Shown here piece by piece: positions 15,862 to 23,921 of a DNA stretch of 64,000 bases (its first letter is position 1; the number at the start of each line of letters is the position of its first letter). Below the pieces are notes generated by a model, which did no database searches, was not told the origin of the DNA, and was given only the letters and a program-made list of their open reading frames with translations. A program made the translations under genes and the position numbers. This DNA is from an uncultured Bacteriovorax sp. (GTDB taxonomy: Bacteria > Bdellovibrionota > Bacteriovoracia > Bacteriovoracales > Bacteriovoracaceae): positions 434,001-498,000 of the forward strand of contig CAMLMH010000001.1 in assembly GCA_946481315.1 (NCBI GenBank), read 5' to 3'.

Positions 15862-16659
15862 ATGAAATTTAGAAGACTATTCTTAGTACTCCTCAGTGTA
15901 GCCGCTCTCAGCAGCTGTACATCAGATGAAAAATTAAAACAACAAATGTCAAAAGTGCTGAAGGAAGACCCTAAAATTCTTACTGAAGCGATTGAAAAAC
16001 ACCCAGCTGAGTTCATTACTGCACTTCAAAATGCAGCGAAAAACGCTCAGGAAGAAATGGGTAAAAAACGTGAAGAAGAAGAAAAGAAAAAACTGGAAGA
16101 ATCTTTTGATAAGCCATTGCAGGCCGAGATCAGATCAGATGAAGCCATTCGTGGTCCAAAAGACGCTCCATTAACACTGGTTGAGTATTCTGACTTTGAA
16201 TGCCCTTTCTGTTCACGTGGTTTTGAAACAGTAATGCAATTGATGAAAAAATACGAAGGCAAGATTCGTTTCATCTATAAGCATTTACCACTGAGCTTCC
16301 ATGAGCAGGCGATGCCAGCATCACAATATTACGAAGCCATCAGACTTCAGGATGAGAAAAAAGCTTTTGCTTTCCATGATGAAATTTTCAAAAATCAGGC
16401 GAAACTAAAAAATGGTAAAGCTTTTCTTGATGCAACTGCGAAGAAAGTCGGCGCTGATATGGCCAAGTTGAAAAAAGATATTGACTCAGATGCGGTAAGA
16501 AACAGAATCGAGGCTGATATTAAAGAAGCGGGAAGTTTCGGTATGCAAGGTACTCCAGGATTCCTGCTTAACGGTGTTCCTGTTCGCGGAGCTTATCCAG
16601 CAGAATATTTTGACTCACTCATTGCTGAGTTACAAAAACGCGGAAAAGTTAAGCTTTAA
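15862..16659 (+). CDS. DsbA-family thioredoxin-fold lipoprotein
   Basis: 265 residues from ATG 15862 (AAGGA upstream). The lipobox LSSC has Cys at 19, then a charged helical, coiled-coil-like linker (about 40-90) rich in Glu and Lys. The DsbA-like domain follows, with active site CPFC at 114-117 in YSDFECPFC and a cis-proline loop GTPGFLLNG. It should form or isomerise disulfides in exported proteins, anchored to a membrane by lipid. The architecture matches Bdellovibrio-type and BdbD/DsbG-like thioredoxin_4 proteins. Many exported proteins in this window carry paired cysteines. It is single-gene, with a terminator at 16703. Confidence 0.92.
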   Translation: MKFRRLFLVLLSVAALSSCTSDEKLKQQMSKVLKEDPKILTEAIEKHPAEFITALQNAAKNAQEEMGKKREEEEKKKLEESFDKPLQAEIRSDEAIRGPKDAPLTLVEYSDFECPFCSRGFETVMQLMKKYEGKIRFIYKHLPLSFHEQAMPASQYYEAIRLQDEKKAFAFHDEIFKNQAKLKNGKAFLDATAKKVGADMAKLKKDIDSDAVRNRIEADIKEAGSFGMQGTPGFLLNGVPVRGAYPAEYFDSLIAELQKRGKVKL

Positions 16660-16702
16660 TTAAGTACTGTTCGTTTCAAAACTTACATACTATTATTTTC
16701 AT

Positions 16703-16730
16703 AAGGGTCACTTTTAGTGGCCCTTTTTTA
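16703..16730 (+). terminator. Rho-independent terminator after the DsbA-like gene
   Basis: AAGGGTCAC (16703-16711), a TTTTA loop and GTGGCCCTT (16717-16725), with one wobble pair, followed by T's. Confidence 0.85.
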
Positions 16731-16745
16731 TGAATTGAGGACAGT

Positions 16746-17174
16746 ATGGAAGGCTCCATTTACAGCAATCTGGGTTTAAAAAAGAATCGCACATTCCAGG
16801 AAAAGCGCGACAGTAGATTGATCACATTAAAAGATGTGCTGGAAAGAAAAATTCTTATTCATAATTCCGACGAGCTTACACGGGTATTTATTAACGAACT
16901 AAAAACGATTCTTTTGACAGAAAATGTTTTTGTTCTGATAGATAATTTCTTTCAATTGGAGCATGAGCTTCACACTGCTCTGGATATGTTTGACTTCGAT
17001 TTGCCGAAGCTAAATTTTGAAGAATTCTACCGTAATCTCTCCCCGGTATTAATGCGGTCGTTGCTGGAGAATGCTAACAATGCCGGTAATGCTGAAGCCC
17101 TTCTGAATACCATTAAAGAATCCATCCGAATTGCCCTGGAAGAAGAATTACATCAGATTGATGATCATTACTAG
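16746..17174 (+). CDS. Small cytoplasmic protein of unknown function
   Basis: 142 residues with GAGGA before the ATG. No signal peptide or membrane helix. It is predicted mostly helical, acidic towards the C-terminus (EEELHQIDDHY), and has no cysteine or recognised motif. It lies 11 nt upstream of the HU-family gene, so the two are probably one operon. It may relate to nucleoid or DNA functions by association only. Confidence 0.72.
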   Translation: MEGSIYSNLGLKKNRTFQEKRDSRLITLKDVLERKILIHNSDELTRVFINELKTILLTENVFVLIDNFFQLEHELHTALDMFDFDLPKLNFEEFYRNLSPVLMRSLLENANNAGNAEALLNTIKESIRIALEEELHQIDDHY

Positions 17175-17185
17175 GACCCGACAGC

Positions 17186-17464
17186 ATGAACCGCAAAGAA
17201 CTGATTGAAATACTACTTAAAGACCGCGATCTATCTTCTATGACTAAAAAGCAGGCCAACCAGTTCATAGATGTCATGCTGGAAACTATAAAGAGAACAG
17301 TTAAGAAAGGGGAGGATGTAACCCTGGTGGGATTCGGCACTTTCACTAAAACCAGAAAGGCTTCTCGTTTGGGAGTCAATCCTTCAACAGGCGAAAGAAT
17401 CAGAATCCGTGCCCGTGTTGTTCCTAAATTCAAACCGGGTAAGCCCTGGAAAGACAGCCTCTAG
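17186..17464 (+). CDS. HU/IHF-family DNA-binding protein
   Basis: 92 residues, the usual size. The family signature is clear: GFGTF (about 49-53), the DNA-intercalating arm RLGVNPSTGERIRI with its proline, and the VPKFKPGK end. It binds and bends DNA as a dimer in the nucleoid. HU versus IHF cannot be decided from this alone: PKFKPGK is HU-like, while IRARVV leans IHF-like. It follows a 142-residue unknown gene by 11 nt. A weak GGGTA/TACCC hairpin follows the stop without a good T-run. Confidence 0.93.
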   Translation: MNRKELIEILLKDRDLSSMTKKQANQFIDVMLETIKRTVKKGEDVTLVGFGTFTKTRKASRLGVNPSTGERIRIRARVVPKFKPGKPWKDSL

Positions 17465-17579
17465 TCTTTCTGACCGGGTAATTTTTACCCCTGTCAAAAT
17501 CCCCACAGTCGGAGTTCGGACACTTTTTGGCCGAAACATCACTATTTGGGAATAAAGTTCCATTTTTTCCTTACCTCAC

Positions 17580-17608
17580 TTGAACCATTTTGCCTTCCTA
17601 TGTATAAT
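17580..17608 (+). promoter_or_regulatory. Probable sigma-70 promoter of the flagellar operon
   Basis: TTGAAC (17580-17585), 17-nt spacer and TATAAT (17603-17608), 27 nt before the fliL ATG. This is a near-consensus housekeeping promoter, and I see no convincing sigma-54 GG-N10-GC element upstream. It would drive the whole fliL-to-32635 gene string. Confidence 0.65.
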
Positions 17609-17635
17609 TTTTGACAGGTACCCAATAAACCATGG

Positions 17636-18220
17636 ATGGTGAATACATTGGCCGATGATAAAAAAATCCCAGAGGAAGATTCCAAGCCCGCTTCCGCAAA
17701 AAATCCTCTTTTAGTTGTACTCGTGGCAGTGAATACTCTCGCAGTATTAGCGATTGGTTTTTTCCAGTTCCAAAATCATAAAAAACTAACTTCTGTAACT
17801 ACGGCTGCAGATGTTATGCAACAACAACTTGCTGCTGAAGCAGGTGCCGGTGCTGCTCAGGCCGAGGGCGGAGCTGAGGGAGCTGCCGGTGCTCAGAAAG
17901 TTGAACCAAAATCAGAAGGACTTCTTTATCCAATTGATCCGTTTACGGCAAACCTCGCTCAAGGTGATGGACCAAGAAGATATATTCGTATTTCACTAGT
18001 GCTGAAATTTACAAAAGAAACAAAAAAAGAAGAAGTGGACGCAAGAAAACCACAAATTAGTGACACTATCATTAGTATGTTAAACGCCAAGAAGCCCGAA
18101 GAGCTTCTGAAGCGGGAAGGGAAAGAATACTTAAAAGAAGAAATCAAGACATCAATCAACAACTTTTTAGTTGATGGTCATCTTGAAGAAATTTATTACG
18201 TAGGCTTTCAGATAAATTAA
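17636..18220 (+). CDS. fliL: Flagellar basal-body-associated protein FliL
   Basis: 194 residues: a short cytoplasmic tail, TM helix at about 24-43, an Ala/Gly-rich linker (about 60-90), then the periplasmic FliL domain (YPIDPFTANLAQ, with RRYIRISLVLKF and LKEEIKTSINNFL). FliL rings surround the stator and support motor torque. First gene of the flagellar operon. The ATG at 17636 is in frame; another ATG four nt earlier is not. The linker is unusually rich in AEGGAEGAAGAQ-type residues. Confidence 0.93.
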   Translation: MVNTLADDKKIPEEDSKPASAKNPLLVVLVAVNTLAVLAIGFFQFQNHKKLTSVTTAADVMQQQLAAEAGAGAAQAEGGAEGAAGAQKVEPKSEGLLYPIDPFTANLAQGDGPRRYIRISLVLKFTKETKKEEVDARKPQISDTIISMLNAKKPEELLKREGKEYLKEEIKTSINNFLVDGHLEEIYYVGFQIN

Positions 18221-18291
18221 TTAATACCAAAGGCCGTTTGGTGACATGAGGTCACAGGCTCAAGCTTTATGAATCCCAGGAGGGGAAGATT

Positions 18292-19320
18292 ATGGCACAG
18301 GTTCTAAGTCAAGATGAAGTTGATGCACTTTTAAACGCTGTTAATGAAGGCGGAGGAGATTCGTTTTCCGGTGGTAGTGACAGCAGTGGTGGCGCTGCTG
18401 AAGAAGGTGATGAGAATATTCAGCCGTATGATCTCACCAATCAGGACCGCGTTATTCGCGGAAGAATGCCCATCCTGGAAATCATTTATGAACGCTTCAT
18501 CAGAAGCTTTCGTGTATCACTGTCAAACTCGTTAAGAAAAATTTCCACGATATCCATTATCTCGACCGACCTTTTGAAATTCGGTGAATTCGTAAACACA
18601 CTTCCGATTCCTTCGTGTATGTGTATCATGCGATATAACGAGCTTCGTGGACCTGCTCTTCTCGTTTTCGAATCAAAACTTGCTTACGCCATTATCGATT
18701 CATACTTCGGTGGGACTGACCGTCCGTTCACCAAGATTGAAGGAAAAGAATTTACGATGATCGAACTTTCATTCATGAGAAAGATCATGGATATGGCCAT
18801 CAACGATCTGGAAGAAGCATGGGCACCCGTTCACCGTATCGATGCTCAGTATCTTCGTACTGAAATCAACCCGCAATTCGTAGGGGTTGTTCCTCCTTCT
18901 GACGTTATTATCGCTACAACTCTTGAAGTAGAATTTGAATCCGCTTCAGGAACAATCATGATCGTTGTTCCTTATTCAACGATCGAACCAATTAAACAAA
19001 AACTTTCTTCAAGCTTTCAGACTGATAACGAAATGGCAGACTCCATCTGGACTCAGGCCATGAATGAGCACATCAAAAATACCAAAGCGACAGTTGTGGT
19101 TCGTCTGGGGGAAACGGAAATGACTCTGGGGGATCTGCTCACGCTGGAGCCAGGAGATATCATTCCGCTTAATCAGGATGCTTCGGGTGAAGTAACTGTG
19201 GCCGTTGAAGGTGTTGATAAAATGAAATGTCTGATGGGAACTTATAAAGGCTCCCGTGCCGTTCAGATTACACAGGTCAATGCACCTATAACGTATGAAT
19301 CAACAGAAGAAGAAACATAA
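18292..19320 (+). CDS. fliM: Flagellar motor switch protein FliM
   Basis: 342 residues. The N-terminal CheY-P-binding motif is LSQDEVDALLNAV, then an acidic, Gly/Ser linker, the CheC-like middle domain and a C-terminal SpoA domain (VRLGETEMTLGDLLTLEPGD). FliM forms the C ring and receives CheY-P from the chemoreceptor arrays. GGAGGGG precedes the ATG. It is followed by fliN after 30 nt. Confidence 0.97.
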   Translation: MAQVLSQDEVDALLNAVNEGGGDSFSGGSDSSGGAAEEGDENIQPYDLTNQDRVIRGRMPILEIIYERFIRSFRVSLSNSLRKISTISIISTDLLKFGEFVNTLPIPSCMCIMRYNELRGPALLVFESKLAYAIIDSYFGGTDRPFTKIEGKEFTMIELSFMRKIMDMAINDLEEAWAPVHRIDAQYLRTEINPQFVGVVPPSDVIIATTLEVEFESASGTIMIVVPYSTIEPIKQKLSSSFQTDNEMADSIWTQAMNEHIKNTKATVVVRLGETEMTLGDLLTLEPGDIIPLNQDASGEVTVAVEGVDKMKCLMGTYKGSRAVQITQVNAPITYESTEEET

Positions 19321-19350
19321 TTATATTTTAAAATATTAGGAGACATACAA

Positions 19351-19683
19351 ATGAATAAGATATCCGTAGACAGAATGGCAGATGAGGTAAAGGCAGGGGA
19401 TGATTCCCTCAATAAACTTAAAGTCCAGAACCTCGACTTTATTCTGGATATTCCGCTTAAGGTTTCAGTTGAGTTGGGAAGAACCCAGATCATCGTGAAA
19501 GATTTACTACAGTTGGGACAAGGTTCGGTCCTTGAACTGGATAAGCTCGCCGGTGAGCCGCTGGAAATTCTGGTAAATGGCAAGCTGGTTGCAAAAGGTG
19601 AGGTTGTGGTTGTGAACGAAAAATTCGGTATTCGTCTTACCGATATTATCAGCCCGATTGAACGAATTGAGACGTTAAAATAA
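19351..19683 (+). CDS. fliN: Flagellar motor switch protein FliN
   Basis: 110 residues, mostly one SpoA domain: [20 protein letters not shown], then [20 protein letters not shown] and a final [12 protein letters not shown]. It assembles with FliM into the C ring and docks the FliH/FliI export ATPase. AGGAG stands eight to nine nt before the ATG. Confidence 0.97.
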   Translation: MNKISVDRMADEVKAGDDSLNKLKVQNLDFILDIPLKVSVELGRTQIIVKDLLQLGQGSVLELDKLAGEPLEILVNGKLVAKGEVVVVNEKFGIRLTDIISPIERIETLK

Positions 19684-19708
19684 TCAGGGAATGAAAGGAG
19701 ATACTACT

Positions 19709-20935
19709 GTGAAAAAATTAACCTTACTTCTCGTTACATTTTTAAGTTCTAGCCTATGGGCAGACGATGTGAGCATTAAAGGTGCTGATTTAAAAAGTGA
19801 CAGAGGAGCTGAAGCCAAGTTATCAATCAAACACGTCGGAACACTAAACGACAACCCGAAGGTAACGGTTCAGGACAAAGTTTTACAGGTCTCCATTCCA
19901 AATGCCAATCTGTCCGCTAAAATCGCCAAAAGAGTAAACGGTGCTTCGATTTCTGCTACGCAGGCCGGTGAAGATACGACTCTAAAAGTTGTTCTTCCTT
20001 ATTCACTGGCGGGCAAAGAATCAAACATCAATATTACGCTTAAAGAAGGCGTTATCGATGTTAATTTTCCGCGTATTGAAACAGTAAAAAAAGCAGCGAT
20101 CGTCAGCCGTTCACCTGGAATTGTTGAAGAAACAGCTGTAGCTGCAGTTACGGGAGCAGAAGCGATCAATGCTGAAGCAGAAAAATTAGATGAGAATTAT
20201 TTGTCTAAACTTTCAAAAGAACAGGAAAAACTGGCAGCTGAGAAGCATCCGGAAGTCGCAGAAAAGCAGGGGCAAGCTGATACTGACAGAGTCAGTCTGA
20301 CTCAGGCTAGCGTTGCTAAAGAGACACAAACTGGTGCCCAAACGTCAGAAAGTGAGACTAAGTCCAGATTTTCCATTGCCGGATATGTTGGTAAGTTCGT
20401 TGCATTTCTGGCAATCATGATCGCCGGTTTTTACGGAGTTCTTCAATTGTTCAAAAAAGGTGTTATTAAAAAAGGTAAACTTGGCTTTCTTCACAGCACG
20501 AAGCTGGTTGAAGTACTAAGTACAACTCACGTTGCTCCAAAAAGAACACTGATGATGGTAAAGGCCCATAAACAGGTCTTCCTGGTATCAAACTCAGAAT
20601 CAGGCATGCAGCTCATTTCTGAAATCAAAGATGTTGCCGGTTTAATCAAAACTGGTGAAGAAGAGATAACAGGCTCTAACTTTGATACAAATTTAGTAGA
20701 TGCCAACAGAACAGAAAAACAATTTAAAATTAAAGAAGAAGTGAGAATGGATGATTATGCAGATGATTTCGCCATGGATTCACTGGACGATATGCTAAAC
20801 GATACAGCTCCGGTCAGGACCGAGAAAAAAGCAACAACCAATGCCGCCCGAGCAATTGAAAAATCACCGGTTGTAGATCAGGTAAGATTTTCAGACCAGA
20901 TTAAAACTAAAGTAAAAAACTTAAAACAACTTTAA
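19709..20935 (+). CDS. fliO: FliO-like flagellar export protein with long periplasmic N-domain
   Basis: Helps FliP assemble in the flagellar type III export gate. The start chosen is GTG 19709 (AGGAG eight nt upstream), giving 408 residues with a signal peptide (KKLTLLLVTFLSSSLWA); the ATG at 19691 contains the ribosome site itself. A beta-rich periplasmic domain (about 20-130; VTVQDKVLQVSIPNANL) looks AMIN-like, then a charged linker. A TM helix sits near 225-245 (FLAIMIAGFYGVLQLF), followed by the FliO cytoplasmic domain (KLVEVLSTTHVAPKRTLMMV). Typical FliO is 100-250 residues, so the periplasmic extension is unusual. Confidence 0.85.
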   Translation: MKKLTLLLVTFLSSSLWADDVSIKGADLKSDRGAEAKLSIKHVGTLNDNPKVTVQDKVLQVSIPNANLSAKIAKRVNGASISATQAGEDTTLKVVLPYSLAGKESNINITLKEGVIDVNFPRIETVKKAAIVSRSPGIVEETAVAAVTGAEAINAEAEKLDENYLSKLSKEQEKLAAEKHPEVAEKQGQADTDRVSLTQASVAKETQTGAQTSESETKSRFSIAGYVGKFVAFLAIMIAGFYGVLQLFKKGVIKKGKLGFLHSTKLVEVLSTTHVAPKRTLMMVKAHKQVFLVSNSESGMQLISEIKDVAGLIKTGEEEITGSNFDTNLVDANRTEKQFKIKEEVRMDDYADDFAMDSLDDMLNDTAPVRTEKKATTNAARAIEKSPVVDQVRFSDQIKTKVKNLKQL

Positions 20936-20949
20936 TAGGATCGGTGAGC

Positions 20950-21702
20950 ATGGATGCTCGAATGAAAACAATCTTAAAAGTGCTGGCCATATTTCTCTTG
21001 CCAGCTCTTGCGTTTGGGCAGGCACAGAATGTGGCACTCCCGGGAATGTCAATTAACTTTGGTCAGGGTGTAAACTTAGTGGACTCAATTGAAGTCCTCT
21101 TGTTGTTTACGATCATCACTCTTGCACCGTCTATCTTAATTCTTTGTACCAGCTTCACCAGGATTCTAATTGTCCTTTCTTTTATGCGTCAGGCGATCGG
21201 TACTCAGAATATGCCGCCGAATCAGTTGTTGGTTGGTTTTTCACTTTTTCTTTCACTGTTTGTTATGCAACCAACGGGAGAGAGAATTTATAACCGCGCT
21301 ATTCAGCCATATATGCAAAAGACAATTACCAGTACAGTTGCAATTGATGAAATTGTTTTAGGATTACGATCATTCATGCAAAAACAAGTTCGCAAAGCTG
21401 ATATTGGTCTTTTTTATGATGTCACCGGAAAAACAGCTCCGCAGACGATCGATGATGTTCCGATTCATTATCTGATTCCAGCCTTCATTATTTCAGAACT
21501 AAAGACATCATTTCAGATTGGCTTTTTGCTTTATATACCGTTTCTGATTTTAGATATGGTTGTTGCTTCAGTTCTTATGGCCATGGGGATGATGATGTTA
21601 CCTCCGGTCGTCGTCTCATTACCGTTTAAGTTATTATTGTTTGTGCTGGTAGACGGATGGCAGTTAGTAACCGGATCGATTTTAAGATCTTTTAATCCGT
21701 AG
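20950..21702 (+). CDS. fliP: Flagellar export gate protein FliP
   Basis: 250 residues from ATG 20950 (TAGGA nine nt upstream; a GTG two codons earlier sits too close to it). The signal peptide is followed by family hallmarks: LTSFTRI-type CTSFTRILIVLSFMRQAIGTQ, then the MPPNQLLVGFSLFL segment and the C-terminal MLPPVVVSLPFKLLLFVLVD. FliP5-FliQ4-FliR1 form the export pore in the basal body. Confidence 0.97.
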   Translation: MDARMKTILKVLAIFLLPALAFGQAQNVALPGMSINFGQGVNLVDSIEVLLLFTIITLAPSILILCTSFTRILIVLSFMRQAIGTQNMPPNQLLVGFSLFLSLFVMQPTGERIYNRAIQPYMQKTITSTVAIDEIVLGLRSFMQKQVRKADIGLFYDVTGKTAPQTIDDVPIHYLIPAFIISELKTSFQIGFLLYIPFLILDMVVASVLMAMGMMMLPPVVVSLPFKLLLFVLVDGWQLVTGSILRSFNP

Positions 21703-21716
21703 GAAAAGGAAAAATT

Positions 21717-21992
21717 ATGCAATATGATTCATACGCAGACATTACTAACCAGGCGATTAAAATTGCTTTAATGGTATCGGCACCGATGCTTTTAGGTGCA
21801 CTGGTTGTAGGTATTATTGTTTCGCTGTTTCAGGCGGTCACTCAGATTAATGAGCAGACGCTTGCCTTTATTCCGAAAATTGTTGTGATTGTTGCAGCTT
21901 TAATTTTCTTTGGTCCATGGATGTCAGATTCACTGACAACATTCACCAAAGATTTAATTTTAAATATACCTAAAATCGTTGCGGAGAGATAG
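21717..21992 (+). CDS. fliQ: Flagellar export gate protein FliQ
   Basis: 91 residues, two TM helices (about 18-40 and 50-72). The conserved middle LLGALVVGIIVSLFQAVTQI and NEQTLAFIPKI are typical of FliQ. GGAAAAGG precedes the ATG. Part of the FliPQR pore. Confidence 0.97.
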   Translation: MQYDSYADITNQAIKIALMVSAPMLLGALVVGIIVSLFQAVTQINEQTLAFIPKIVVIVAALIFFGPWMSDSLTTFTKDLILNIPKIVAER

Positions 21993-22000
21993 GCCGGTAA

Positions 22001-22780
22001 ATGTTAAATATTCAAATAACAGACATGACAGTCATCATTTCTTTCTGGTTAGCCTTTACCAGATGGCTGGCTGTTATTTTCCAGCTTCCGTTATTTGAAA
22101 ACGTATCTATTCCAGTAGTCGTAAAAGTTTTAACTACTTTAATTATAACTTTTGCTTTTTTTCCTTTAATACAAGATCAGATCATGGCTGACATTAAATA
22201 CGTCGGTGAAGACAGCTTTTGGTACCTCACTATTTTCAATACGATTGTCGGATTAGTCATTGGATTTTTTGTGAAATCAATTATGACAATTTTTATTTCC
22301 GCAGGCGCTCTTATCACTCAGCAGATCGGTTTCAATGCCCTCAGTTATTTTGATCCTCAGGCCAGCCAGACTGTAGGTCCATTTGAAAAACTGATAGAGT
22401 GGACAGTTTTAATGATGATATTAACATCGGGAGCTTTGCTTCCAATGTTCAAAGGAGTCATCTCTTCATTTTCAACTATTCACGTATACAACCTGGGGAA
22501 AATGGCCCATTCAATAGATTTTTTTATGATTATGTTTAAATCTATTTTCCTCACTAGTATTATGCTGGCAACGCCAATGATTTTTATCAACCTGGTGATT
22601 AATACAATAATGGGAATTGTCTCCCGTGCCGTTCCGCAAATGAACGTTATCGCTGTTAGTTTTGCAGTAAACATCGGATTAGGATTGCTGGTTTTTGCAA
22701 CCGGATCAGATGAGTTTTTTCAGACTTGTTTTAGAATATATACAGAACGCTTAGGCGACTGGTTTCAGTTTTTAACTTAA
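22001..22780 (+). CDS. fliR: Flagellar export gate protein FliR
   Basis: 259 residues with about six hydrophobic helices. FliR features include FTRWLAVIFQLPLF near the N-terminus, the QIGFNALSYFDPQASQTVG loop and the late PQMNVIAVSFAVNIGLGLLV. Completes the FliPQR export gate. It starts 9 nt after fliQ; the ribosome site is weak. Confidence 0.96.
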   Translation: MLNIQITDMTVIISFWLAFTRWLAVIFQLPLFENVSIPVVVKVLTTLIITFAFFPLIQDQIMADIKYVGEDSFWYLTIFNTIVGLVIGFFVKSIMTIFISAGALITQQIGFNALSYFDPQASQTVGPFEKLIEWTVLMMILTSGALLPMFKGVISSFSTIHVYNLGKMAHSIDFFMIMFKSIFLTSIMLATPMIFINLVINTIMGIVSRAVPQMNVIAVSFAVNIGLGLLVFATGSDEFFQTCFRIYTERLGDWFQFLT

Positions 22781-22815
22781 CGATTGCCAGGAAGGCAATC
22801 TAGAGGCGACAGGAT

Positions 22816-23898
22816 ATGGCCGACGAAAATGACGACGCTGGCGAAAAGACGGAAGAGCCCTCCCAGCATCGCATAGACGAATTCAGAAAGAAAGGTGACG
22901 TTGCCGTCTCCCGAGAGGTGACGTCTGTTCTCGTGCTGGCCGCTTGTCTGATGACTTTGTCTCTTTCACTGGTTTATGTATTTGAACAAATGACCACTTA
23001 TATTGAGTGGCTTTATACGCTGGATATCGCTTCAGCATTTACACCAAAATCTCTGGCTACCATTACGACAAAAACCATGATGACCGCGGCTAAATGTGCG
23101 GCACCGGTTCTTTTTGTTGCATTATGTGTTGGTATTCTTGCTCAAGTTGCTCAAATTGGTTTTCTCTATTCACCGGAAATTCTGGAGTTAAATTTCGACC
23201 GGGTAAATCCTCTTAACGGAGTAAAGAAATTATTTTCCAAACAGGCACTGTTTGAAGCGATCAAAGGATTAATCAAATTTGTTGTTATCATCGCTGTTGT
23301 TTATGCTTATTTAAAAGATGATATTTCCCGCTATAACGGCTTTATGCATCTGGAAATTACTCAGTCTTATCATTTTGCCAAAGAACTTTTATTAAAGATT
23401 GCATTCGCTATCATTCTTGCTCTCTCGGTAGTGGCCTTACTGGATTTTGCCTTCCAGAAATTAACTTATCGTAAGAAGTTGATGCAAACGAAAGAAGAGT
23501 TAAAGAAAGAAAGTAAGGAGCAAGAAGGTAACCCGGAAGTTAAGCAGCGTATTCGTCAGATTCAGCGTGAGATGTCTCGTAAGAGAATGATTCAGGATGT
23601 GAAGACAGCCGATGTTATCATCACCAATCCAACTCACATCAGTATCGTTTTAAAGTATGATTCAGAGACAATGGTGTCCCCGACAATCATAGGTAAAGGT
23701 CAGGATCACTTAGCCTTGAAAATCAGAGAAATTGCCAAAGAACATAATATTCCTATCGTAGAAAACGTGCAGCTGGCCCGTACTCTTTATAAAACGGTTA
23801 AGGTCGGAGCACCGGTTCCACGTAACATGTATAAGGCAGTCGCTGAAGTTCTGGCATTTGTTTATAAACTTAAGAAGAAAAGAAAAGCGTTAGCATAA
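22816..23898 (+). CDS. flhB: Flagellar export switch protein FlhB
   Basis: 360 residues. N-terminal EKTEEPSQHRIDEFRKKGDV, four TM helices (about 30-215), then the cytoplasmic domain with the self-cleaving NPTH site at residues 271-274. FlhB switches the export gate from rod/hook to filament substrates. All key residues are present. GGCGACAGGAT lies before the ATG. Confidence 0.97.
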   Translation: MADENDDAGEKTEEPSQHRIDEFRKKGDVAVSREVTSVLVLAACLMTLSLSLVYVFEQMTTYIEWLYTLDIASAFTPKSLATITTKTMMTAAKCAAPVLFVALCVGILAQVAQIGFLYSPEILELNFDRVNPLNGVKKLFSKQALFEAIKGLIKFVVIIAVVYAYLKDDISRYNGFMHLEITQSYHFAKELLLKIAFAIILALSVVALLDFAFQKLTYRKKLMQTKEELKKESKEQEGNPEVKQRIRQIQREMSRKRMIQDVKTADVIITNPTHISIVLKYDSETMVSPTIIGKGQDHLALKIREIAKEHNIPIVENVQLARTLYKTVKVGAPVPRNMYKAVAEVLAFVYKLKKKRKALA

Positions 23899-23921
23899 GC
23901 TCTTAACAGAGTAGGTATCAG

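Noticed and set aside
17466..17579. Sigma-54 or sigma-28 promoter before fliL
   Set aside because: GGCCGAAAC occurs but without a -35 TAAA at the right distance, and no GG/GC pair of sigma-54 spacing is convincing; a sigma-70 promoter is closer.
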